Assembly (NCBI RefSeq): GCF_900182655.1
Contig: NZ_FXTC01000002.1
Location: 248,001 to 312,000 of the forward strand
Length of the DNA stretch: 64,000 nucleotides
Origin: Chryseobacterium rhizoplanae
Lineage (GTDB): Bacteria; Bacteroidota; Bacteroidia; Flavobacteriales; Weeksellaceae
Direction of reading: 5' to 3'
Every line of letters starts with the position of its first letter. The stretch's first letter is position 1. The notes beneath the pieces were generated by a model. It had not been told where the DNA came from. It was given only the letters and a program-made list of their open reading frames with translations, and made no database searches. The position numbers and the translations under genes are program-made. Below, one piece after another: positions 8,647 to 15,079 of this stretch.

Positions 8647-9672
8647 ATGACTTCTGAAAACGCAAAACGATTTTTTGAAAACCACTTGGGTAAAAAATCT
8701 TCCGAATTCGTCACATTAGCTCAAAGTGGCTCTGCGAGGGTAAATTTTCTGGCCACTGCCGGCACTGAAAAATACATCATCACCTACAATGAAAATATCC
8801 CTGAAAATGAAAGTTTCCTTTACTATTCTGAGTTATTTTCAAATTTGAAACTCAATACCCCTTCTATTCTTGCTGTTTCTGATGACAGAAAAATGTACAT
8901 CCAGGAGTTTTTGGGACAACATACCCTTTCTGAGATTATTACAAAAGAACAACAATCTTCCACTGTAAGATCTTTGGTACAGCAGACATTGGAAAGACTT
9001 TTCCAAATGCAGATACAGACACAGGGAAAAATTGATTTTTCAAAAACCTTTGAATACGAAAGTTATGATGAGCTTCCTGTGATTCATGATCTTTATTATT
9101 TTAAAAATTTTGTAGCTGATGTCCTGGAACTTGAATACAACAAATCAACACTTTTAAAGGAATTCAAAAAAATCGCTTTACTCATTGAAAACATTGAGCC
9201 TAAAGGAATTATGATCCGTGATTTCCAGGCAAGAAATATCATGGTGAATGAAAAGAATGAAGTTTCTTTCATTGATTACCAGTCTGCAATGAAGGGCCCG
9301 TTAATGTACGACGTCATCTCCTTTCTTTTTCAGGCTAAAGCAAATTTCACCGATGATTTTAAACAGGAAATGCTGGAATTTTATATTCAGCAGTTTGAAA
9401 ATTCTGAAACAAGGATTCAATTGAAAGATGCGGTAATGCCTATTCAGATGATGAGATTTTTACAGGTATTGGGAGCTTATGGATTCCGGGGACTGATTCA
9501 GAGAAAACAGCATTTTATGGCCAGTCTGGAAAAAGGAATTCAGAATATTACACAATTTGCCGGCTCATGGGAGCACATGAATGATTATCCTGAACTGAAA
9601 AAAGTAATTCACCAGCTGACCTCAGACAGAGCAAAGCAAAAAATTGAGGAAATTATAAATTCAAACCATTAA
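8647..9672 (+). CDS. AmgK-like N-acetylmuramate/N-acetylglucosamine kinase (phosphotransferase family)
   Basis: APH-fold kinase of 341 aa. The catalytic loop reads IRDFQARNIM (190-199) with Asp192 and Asn197, and the metal-binding DFG-equivalent is FIDYQSA (Asp210). An RDF(H/Q)(S/A)RN catalytic loop resembles AmgK, the anomeric sugar kinase that phosphorylates MurNAc/GlcNAc at C1 for peptidoglycan recycling, rather than antibiotic kinases. Context supports this: a MurU-like nucleotidyltransferase lies 1 kb downstream, and AmgK and MurU act consecutively to yield UDP-MurNAc. An aminoglycoside-resistance role is unlikely. The last codons (N-H-stop) lie inside the left repeat that flanks the next gene. 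Substrate is inferred, not shown. Confidence 0.75.
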   Translation: MTSENAKRFFENHLGKKSSEFVTLAQSGSARVNFLATAGTEKYIITYNENIPENESFLYYSELFSNLKLNTPSILAVSDDRKMYIQEFLGQHTLSEIITKEQQSSTVRSLVQQTLERLFQMQIQTQGKIDFSKTFEYESYDELPVIHDLYYFKNFVADVLELEYNKSTLLKEFKKIALLIENIEPKGIMIRDFQARNIMVNEKNEVSFIDYQSAMKGPLMYDVISFLFQAKANFTDDFKQEMLEFYIQQFENSETRIQLKDAVMPIQMMRFLQVLGAYGFRGLIQRKQHFMASLEKGIQNITQFAGSWEHMNDYPELKKVIHQLTSDRAKQKIEEIINSNH

Positions 9673-9700
9673 GAAAACTTTAAGTCATTAAGAATATTAA
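9663..9700. repeat. left inverted repeat flanking the GxxExxY gene (CTTAA family)
   Basis: AAACCATTAAG (9663-9673) is the exact reverse complement of CTTAATGGTTT at 10156-10166. The adjacent 9669-9692 is, reverse-complemented, almost identical (23 of 24) to 34812-34835 upstream of birA. The repeat overlaps the stop codon of the preceding kinase gene. Confidence 0.7.
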
Positions 9701-9704
9701 GGTT

Positions 9705-10109
9705 ATGACCAAAAAAGAAATTACCCAACTGTCATATGAAATTACAGGCTTTGCTATTAAAGTCCATAAGGCTCTTGGTCCTGGTCTCCTTGAAAGTGTC
9801 TATGAAGAATGTCTAAAGATTGAACTTATTAAAAATGGCTATGATGTTAAACAGCAGCTGTATTTCCCAATCAATTATGAAGGGATAGAAATTGAAACAA
9901 AACTTGTTGTAGATCTCCTCGTCAACGATACAATTATTATAGAGTTAAAAGCTGTAGAAGAAGTCTTACCAATACATGAGGCACAACTACTCACTTACAT
10001 GAAAGTTCTTAAAAAGCCACAAGGCCTTCTTATTAACTTTTTTACGAACAATATTACCAAGTCAATGAAACCCTTTATTAATGATTTTTTTAAAGAACTT
10101 CCTGACTAA
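9705..10109 (+). CDS. GxxExxY family protein (PDDEXK-like nuclease fold)
   Basis: Small protein of 134 aa with the family motif GPGLLESVYEECL (25-37, GLLESVY being GxxExxY). The region VVDLLVNDTIIIELK supplies an Asp70 and Glu80-x-Lys82 arrangement like the PD-(D/E)xK nuclease core; nuclease activity is inference. The function of this family is unknown to me. The gene splits an otherwise tight AmgK-RapZ-MurU group and is bounded on both sides by an 11-bp perfect inverted repeat within longer degenerate CTTAA-rich arms, which suggests that it arrived as a small mobile cassette. No transposase is present. Confidence 0.85.
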   Translation: MTKKEITQLSYEITGFAIKVHKALGPGLLESVYEECLKIELIKNGYDVKQQLYFPINYEGIEIETKLVVDLLVNDTIIIELKAVEEVLPIHEAQLLTYMKVLKKPQGLLINFFTNNITKSMKPFINDFFKELPD

Positions 10110-10126
10110 ATTTTGATTTATCAAAA

Positions 10127-10166
10127 TCTTAACTTACCTTAAAAACTAAATAAGCCTTAATGGTTT
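10127..10166. repeat. right inverted repeat flanking the GxxExxY gene
   Basis: CTTAA units recur and end in CTTAATGGTTT (10156-10166), the exact inverse of 9663-9673. The inner part aligns to the left arm only with gaps. Confidence 0.65.
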
Positions 10167-10184
10167 AAAAATAAAAATATAGAA

Positions 10185-10592
10185 ATGCTACACATCGAGA
10201 TACACAGTTTTTCATACAAGAAAGGGGGAATTCCTAAAGACAATTCAGGAAACGGCGGAGGTTTCGCTTTTGACTGCCGTGGAATTTTAAACCCAGGAAG
10301 AATTGAAGAATATAAAATTCAGACCGGAAATGACATCGGAGTTCAGGAATATCTGGAAACAAAAACAGAAATGCCAAAGTTTCTGAAACTGGTAAAATCC
10401 ATTGTTTCAATTAATATCGATAACTATCTTGAGAGAGGATTTGAGCATCTGCAGATTAACTTCGGATGTACCGGCGGACAGCATAGATCAGTATATTGTG
10501 CCATAAAAATTGCTGAATTTATCAAAGAAAAATATCCTGAAGGAACGGAAATCACCCTTCAGCATGATGAACAACCGCAACTGAATTCATAA
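10185..10592 (+). CDS. stand-alone RapZ C-terminal domain protein
   Basis: The 135-aa protein corresponds to only the C-terminal half of RapZ. The hallmark GCTGGQHRSVY is at 94-104, preceded by the FDCRGILNPG block (29-38). In E. coli the RapZ C-terminal domain senses glucosamine-6-phosphate and directs RNase E to the GlmZ sRNA; the N-terminal P-loop domain is absent here. Its position between an AmgK-like kinase and a MurU-like enzyme suggests a role in sensing or handling amino-sugar phosphates during cell-wall recycling. RNA-related function in Bacteroidota is not established. A palindromic repeat begins 3 bp after the stop. Confidence 0.85.
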   Translation: MLHIEIHSFSYKKGGIPKDNSGNGGGFAFDCRGILNPGRIEEYKIQTGNDIGVQEYLETKTEMPKFLKLVKSIVSINIDNYLERGFEHLQINFGCTGGQHRSVYCAIKIAEFIKEKYPEGTEITLQHDEQPQLNS

Positions 10593-10594
10593 AA

Positions 10595-10695
10595 GATAAG
10601 CGATGATTGATAAATGATTATTTTTTCACTGTTATTTTAATGATCATTTATTAATTATAAAAGTTTTATCATTCATCAACTATCATTTACCAATT
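10595..10695. repeat. palindromic dispersed repeat, ATCATTTATCAATCATC family (copy without ORF)
   Basis: The left arm starts GATAAGCGATGATTGATAAA and ends ATGAT at 10618. Right-arm segments at 10632-10648 (TGATCATTTATTAATTA) and 10667-10695 (TTATCATTCATCAACTATC...) are imperfect inverses. The left arm matches the inverse of the repeat at 43280-43303 with one mismatch. It occupies almost the whole gap between the RapZ-domain gene and the MurU-like gene. Confidence 0.7.
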
Positions 10696-10703
10696 ATAAA
10701 AAA

Positions 10704-11417
10704 ATGAAAGCTCTAATTTTCGCAGCAGGAAAAGGAACCAGGTTGAAACCGTTTACAGATCACCATCCGAAAGCGTTGGCAAAAGTAAACGAAATTCCGC
10801 TTCTGGAAAGAAATATAAATTACCTGAAAAGTTTCGGCATAAAGGATTTTGTCATCAACATTCATCATTTTGGAGATCAGATTATTGATTTTTTAAATAA
10901 AAACAATAATTTCGGATGCAGGATCGAAATCTCTGATGAAACCAATGAGCTCCTTGAAACAGGCGGTGGCTTGATTTTTGCGAGAAAATTTCTTGATCAT
11001 GGAGAAGATTTTTTGATCATGAATGCGGATATTCTCACAGACCTGAACATCAATGCGTTGGTGGAATACCACAAAAAGATAAAAGATTTTGCTACTTTAG
11101 CGGTTTCCGACAGGGAAAGCTCAAGAAAACTCCTTTTCAATGATGATATGGTTTTGAGAGGCTGGCTGAATGTACAAACTGGTGAACAAAGGCTGGCGGA
11201 ATTCAATAAAGGCTTTAAAGCGCTTGCTTTCAGCGGAATTCATTGTATCAATCCTACGATCTTCGAAAAAATAAAAAGAACAGGCAAATTTTCTGTTATG
11301 GAAGAATATCTGGACCTGATGCAGACCGAACATATACACGGTTTTGTGCATGACAGTATTCTTATCGACGTCGGAAGACCTTCATCTATAACAGAAGCCG
11401 AAAAACACTTTAAATAA
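10704..11417 (+). CDS. MurU-like sugar-1-phosphate nucleotidyltransferase
   Basis: GT-A fold NTP transferase of 237 aa with the signature AAGKGTRLKPFTDHHPKAL (7-25), the LLETGGGLI acceptor-sugar segment and the metal-binding MNADILTD. Length and motifs resemble MurU (MurNAc-1-phosphate uridylyltransferase), which uses the product of AmgK. Together with the upstream AmgK-like kinase it would convert MurNAc to UDP-MurNAc and bypass de novo MurA/MurB synthesis. A mannose-1-phosphate or glucose-1-phosphate nucleotidyltransferase cannot be excluded from motifs alone. The LOG-family gene begins 8 bp downstream, so they are probably co-transcribed. Confidence 0.78.
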   Translation: MKALIFAAGKGTRLKPFTDHHPKALAKVNEIPLLERNINYLKSFGIKDFVINIHHFGDQIIDFLNKNNNFGCRIEISDETNELLETGGGLIFARKFLDHGEDFLIMNADILTDLNINALVEYHKKIKDFATLAVSDRESSRKLLFNDDMVLRGWLNVQTGEQRLAEFNKGFKALAFSGIHCINPTIFEKIKRTGKFSVMEEYLDLMQTEHIHGFVHDSILIDVGRPSSITEAEKHFK

Positions 11418-11425
11418 ATTTTGCA

Positions 11426-12178
11426 ATGGAAATTGATGGAACTAGGGATGAAAGTTTAATAAATCCGGAACTTGACATTAACGAAACAAAACTACATAAC
11501 AGTTTCAGACAAAAAACCTGGGACGAAACAATCGCTAAAGACAGCTGGATGGTCTTCAAGGTCATGGCTGAATTTGTAGACGGTTATGAGAAACTTGCCA
11601 AGATTGGTCCATGTGTTTCTATATTTGGTTCTGCCCGCTTGAAGCCGGAGAACAAGTATTACGAAATGGCGGTAGATATTGCGGAAAAAATCACGAAAAT
11701 AGGCTTCGGAATCATCACCGGAGGTGGTCCCGGTGTTATGGAAGCAGGAAACAAAGGAGCATTCAATGCTAAAGGAAAATCTATCGGATTGAATATTGAT
11801 CTTCCTTTTGAGCAGCATTTTAATCCTTATATCAATAAATCCTATTCTATGAATTTTGATTACTTTTTCGTGAGAAAAGTAATGTTTGTAAAATATTCTC
11901 AGGGGTTTGTAGTAATGCCAGGTGGTTTCGGAACTTTAGATGAGCTTACTGAAGCAATGACTCTTATTCAAACCAACAAAATAGGAAAATTCCCAATTGT
12001 TCTGGTAGGAAGCGAATTCTGGGGAGGATTATTAGATTGGTTCAAGGCAACTTTGTTGAAAGAAGGAATGATTGCTGAAGATGATTTGGATCTTTATCGT
12101 GTGGTAGATACCGCTGACGAGGCTGTAGCACATATTAAAGCCTTTTATGATAAATATTCTGTGAATGTAAATTTTTAA
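11426..12178 (+). CDS. LOG family protein (nucleoside 5'-monophosphate phosphoribohydrolase-like)
   Basis: Rossmann-fold protein of 250 aa with the diagnostic GGGPGVMEAGNKGA and PGGFGTLDELTE motifs of the LOG/TIGR00730 family. Characterised members release the base from (cytokinin) nucleoside monophosphates; in bacteria they are often general nucleotide phosphoribohydrolases. An N-terminal extension of about 55 residues (DESLINPELDINETKLHN...) precedes the core, as in the longer bacterial subgroup. It lies 8 bp after the MurU-like gene; no clear functional link is visible. Confidence 0.88.
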   Translation: MEIDGTRDESLINPELDINETKLHNSFRQKTWDETIAKDSWMVFKVMAEFVDGYEKLAKIGPCVSIFGSARLKPENKYYEMAVDIAEKITKIGFGIITGGGPGVMEAGNKGAFNAKGKSIGLNIDLPFEQHFNPYINKSYSMNFDYFFVRKVMFVKYSQGFVVMPGGFGTLDELTEAMTLIQTNKIGKFPIVLVGSEFWGGLLDWFKATLLKEGMIAEDDLDLYRVVDTADEAVAHIKAFYDKYSVNVNF

Positions 12179-12236
12179 TTGGCATATTATTTGTGACTTA
12201 TAACTAGCAAGTATGATTGTAAATCTATTAATTAAG

Positions 12237-12707
12237 ATGAAAAAACTTTTATATATATCAGGAATTTTAACATTTTTTGTGTTAATGAGTTTTATGTATG
12301 TAGACTTTTTCTCTTCAATGACCAAAGTGGATTATGTTGATGGAAGCAAGACATTGAAGTTTACCACAAAAATGAATACAAGCCACATCTCTGATGCCAT
12401 CAAGATCAACCCCAATACGGCTGGATTTGAAGCGGAGGTAAAAAAATATGTGAACAATAATTTTGATGTGTTTGTCAATGGTGCTCCTAAAACAATAACC
12501 TTCACCGGAAGTCAGGTCAGTGGAGAAACTGTATGGGTATATTTTGAAACCGGAGGTGTTTCAGATATCAATACCTTAAAGATTAAAAATACGATCCTCT
12601 TAAGCGCTTTTCCTAAGCAGATCAATCTGGTGAATATCGCCTACAAAGGCAGCCAGAAAACAATGAACTTCCAAAGAGGAAAAGAAGTGAATGAGGTTTC
12701 TTTTTAA
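12237..12707 (+). CDS. DUF6702 family exported protein
   Basis: A 156-aa protein with an N-terminal membrane/signal segment (about 3-20) and a compact beta-rich domain showing the family pattern: TKVDYVDGSKTLKFTTKM, YVNNNFDVFVNG, ETVWVYFE and QINLVNI. Found in Bacteroidota; function unknown. I chose the ATG at 12237 (MKKLLYISG) over the ATG at 12213 because the residues MIVNLLIK before it are atypical for a signal peptide. It is followed by a terminator. Whether it is transcribed with the LOG gene 58 bp upstream is unclear. Confidence 0.75.
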   Translation: MKKLLYISGILTFFVLMSFMYVDFFSSMTKVDYVDGSKTLKFTTKMNTSHISDAIKINPNTAGFEAEVKKYVNNNFDVFVNGAPKTITFTGSQVSGETVWVYFETGGVSDINTLKIKNTILLSAFPKQINLVNIAYKGSQKTMNFQRGKEVNEVSF

Positions 12708-12738
12708 CGTGAATTAGATTTAACCATTATAAAATGGG

Positions 12739-12774
12739 TACCCTGGAAAGTAAAATTTTCAGGGTATTTTTTTG
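12739..12774 (+). terminator. rho-independent terminator after the DUF6702 gene
   Basis: TACCCTGGAAA (12739-12749) pairs with TTTTCAGGGTA (12757-12767, imperfect inner part), followed by seven or more T. Confidence 0.85.
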
Positions 12775-12872
12775 TTGAAACAAAAAAACTCACATTAAAG
12801 AGATTAATTACGTACAAATACTTAACTGTGATTTTCAGCATTTACACTGTAATATTTTCATTATCAGCAATG

Positions 12873-12880
12873 TACATTTG
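12873..12880 (+). promoter_or_regulatory. candidate -7 box of the AidA/PixA gene
   Basis: TACATTTG fits TAnnTTTG perfectly but lies 102 bp before the ATG, giving a leader near 95 nt; no consensus TTG. I see no other gene in 12775-12982. Confidence 0.4.
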
Positions 12881-12982
12881 TATTGTAATTACAACCACAC
12901 GTGAAGCCGGAATCACTTTAATAACGGGGCGAAATCTGAAAAGCCAAATGAGTAAGAAATACCAAACTAAAAACGAAATATC

Positions 12983-13534
12983 ATGGACGATGCAACACTT
13001 AAATCATCGAGTCAGGCAATAGATATCCTGATCGTAATTGACACGGATTATGTACGGGCAAATTATAAAAGCCCAAGTACGGATCCAAACAGACCTGTAG
13101 GAATTGACCATAACAGCCAGCATATGATTGTTTCAAATGCCAATGCTATCTCAGGACAGGGTTCTGCTGATCTGAACTTCAGCGCAAGAGCCGGAGATAC
13201 AGTTTCATTCAGAGGAACATCTATCTACCAGAATTCGGATGACGCAGTTATTATTTATAATATTAAATACTGGTCAGGAGATCAGGTTTTTAATAATTTC
13301 GTATATAATTCTGTCAGAAGAAAGCAAGCTGCTGTACCAGATGTAAATTCTTTGAACGGCCTTCCTGCCACCTCTGCAGATATCAGCTTTGCCAGTATTG
13401 ACTCAAAAGTAAGATCTACTGGAAAAGAGAACTTCTATGTACAGTTCGGACTCTACATTTTAGACCCGAATGACAGTAACAAACAGATTTTATACGGGTA
13501 CTTTTACTGGGATCCAACAATTACGGTTAAGTAA
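12983..13534 (+). CDS. AidA/PixA (inclusion body) family protein
   Basis: A 183-aa protein without signal peptide. The family pattern is visible: AIDILIVIDTDYVRANY near the N-terminus, GIDHNSQHMIV, ARAGDTVSFRGTSI and YFYWDPTITV at the end. Related proteins are PixA, which forms crystalline inclusions in Xenorhabdus, and AidA of Burkholderia/Ralstonia; the molecular role is unclear. It is a solitary gene between strong terminators, with a comparatively long untranslated leader. The ATG at 12983 starts directly before the first conserved strand, and no better upstream start is in frame. Confidence 0.8.
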   Translation: MDDATLKSSSQAIDILIVIDTDYVRANYKSPSTDPNRPVGIDHNSQHMIVSNANAISGQGSADLNFSARAGDTVSFRGTSIYQNSDDAVIIYNIKYWSGDQVFNNFVYNSVRRKQAAVPDVNSLNGLPATSADISFASIDSKVRSTGKENFYVQFGLYILDPNDSNKQILYGYFYWDPTITVK

Positions 13535-13560
13535 ACGAAAATAAAACCTCTTATAAATAA

Positions 13561-13595
13561 AATCGGGCAGCTCGTACGAGCTGCCCGATTTTTAT
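13561..13595. terminator. bidirectional terminator between convergent genes
   Basis: AATCGGGCAGCTCGT (13561-13575) is followed directly by its exact inverse ACGAGCTGCCCGATT (13576-13590), with T's on one side and A's on the other. It serves the AidA gene (+) and the DUF5689 gene (-). Confidence 0.92.
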
Positions 13596-13628
13596 AAAGT
13601 GTATTAGAATATATTGTATCCTAATGCA

Positions 13629-15053
13629 TTACTCAATTTTAATATTATCAATCTGAAGATCATATATTCCGTCTTTTCCTGTTTTTAGGGCAAACATAGT
13701 TTTTCCAGAGGTAACGTTAAGATCGGTAAGACCTGTAAGAGTAAGCTCAACCAGTCTCCATTGTCCGTTCGTGTTGATAGATCCGTTATATGAATTCGTA
13801 CTTTCTGGGCTTAAAGTAGCCCCTGTAGAGAATGTTCCTAAATTGAATGTATAGAAAGCAGACGTATTAGGAAGAAGCGGTGTTGCTCTATACACATTAA
13901 AAGAAAGTGATTTTCCTGATGCCGTACCTTTGATATACATTGTAATTCTCTTTGGAGCCGCTGGTATTCCTGACGCAGCATTCGCCGTAAATACATAGTC
14001 ATTATTGGCAGGTGTACCTTTAATCTGAAGGGAATTTGTACCGTTATACCCCAAACCAATACCTTGAGATGCATAAGGCATAAGCCCAAAGCTATTTAAA
14101 CTTGACAGGAAAGATGCCCAGTTTTCAAAATCAGAGCTCGGGAAAAGATTTACGGCAGTAGCAGAAGGAAGTTCCGGCTCCCCTGGAGTGAATCTGGCGT
14201 TAGGGAAGTTGATATCATTAAGATCTCTTATATAAGCCTGATCTGTGAAAACCGTTGCATTATTTGAGCTTGTAAAACGGCTTAAAACAAGAACGATATC
14301 ACCACTTTTTTCATATTTAGGAGCGATCGGAGATTTTCCAAAAGTTGAAAAGTTACTGAAACGAAGATCTAATCTACCTGCTTTTTTATCCGTAATATAA
14401 CGATCCCCTGTAGCTGATTCGTCAGCAAAGTTCTTTGTCAATTCAGGCTCTTCAAACTGAACGTTTTTTATTTTCACAAGCTGGTTAATGTGCGCACCGT
14501 TTTTCAGAGCATCAGAGATAAAGTTGAATTCTAATGGTTTCATTGCGGCTACTACAGGCTTCTGTCCGTCGCAAACTCTTGCCATGTAATTTGAAACTTT
14601 ATTTGGGTTGATTCTACCGATAGGATAGTTAGGATCATAAGTACCTACTTTAATGTTTCCATTAACTCCCTGAACGATCAATCCTTTAAGGTTGATTCTT
14701 ACCAAAGCTCCTACTGGATAATCAAGATATTGATTGCTGCCGTCGATATCAATCTCAATACCTTGAGTTGGGTTTTCAGGCTTATCCTGAAGGAACATCA
14801 TTTTGTAAAGATTTCCGGATTCATCACTTGAAGAAACGTAAGCTTCTACGATGAAATCTTCTTTAATGATATCAGCTTCAACAGGTTTTGCTTTTGCAAT
14901 GGTTGTAATTTCAGATAACTGGTGATTAGCCGCAGCAAATTTGTTGGTACATTTAATTTCCGGCACATCATAATCATCAGTTTTTACACAAGACGAGATT
15001 GCCAGCATTGAAATGGCACTAAAGATCGCCGCTTTAAAATATATATTTTTCAT
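13629..15053 (-). CDS. DUF5689 domain lipoprotein
   Basis: Surface or periplasmic lipoprotein of 474 aa. The signal peptide ends in the lipobox LAISSC, with Cys22 as the lipidated residue. Residues about 40-275 form the DUF5689 region (EDFIVEAYVSSSDESGN, VRINLKGLIVQG, LVLSRFT), which has an OB-fold-like character. A C-terminal jelly-roll-like module (about 305-474: SSDFENW...ITMYIKG...DLQIDNIKIE) resembles a carbohydrate-binding module. It is encoded 26 bp after a TonB receptor, so it probably forms the surface lipoprotein partner of that receptor, analogous to SusD. The ligand is unknown; the divergent nuclease gene suggests a nucleic acid or phosphoester. Confidence 0.82.
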   Translation of the reverse strand: MKNIYFKAAIFSAISMLAISSCVKTDDYDVPEIKCTNKFAAANHQLSEITTIAKAKPVEADIIKEDFIVEAYVSSSDESGNLYKMMFLQDKPENPTQGIEIDIDGSNQYLDYPVGALVRINLKGLIVQGVNGNIKVGTYDPNYPIGRINPNKVSNYMARVCDGQKPVVAAMKPLEFNFISDALKNGAHINQLVKIKNVQFEEPELTKNFADESATGDRYITDKKAGRLDLRFSNFSTFGKSPIAPKYEKSGDIVLVLSRFTSSNNATVFTDQAYIRDLNDINFPNARFTPGEPELPSATAVNLFPSSDFENWASFLSSLNSFGLMPYASQGIGLGYNGTNSLQIKGTPANNDYVFTANAASGIPAAPKRITMYIKGTASGKSLSFNVYRATPLLPNTSAFYTFNLGTFSTGATLSPESTNSYNGSINTNGQWRLVELTLTGLTDLNVTSGKTMFALKTGKDGIYDLQIDNIKIE

Positions 15054-15079
15054 TGTTTTCGATTTTTAATTTTAATTTT

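Noticed and set aside
8647..9672. Aminoglycoside resistance kinase
   Set aside because: The catalytic loop and MurU-like/RapZ-domain neighbours point to sugar recycling; nothing in the context suggests acquired resistance.
12828..13022. 64-aa + strand ORF before the AidA/PixA gene
   Set aside because: It overlaps the AidA start in another frame, spans the candidate promoter box and shows no recognisable pattern.
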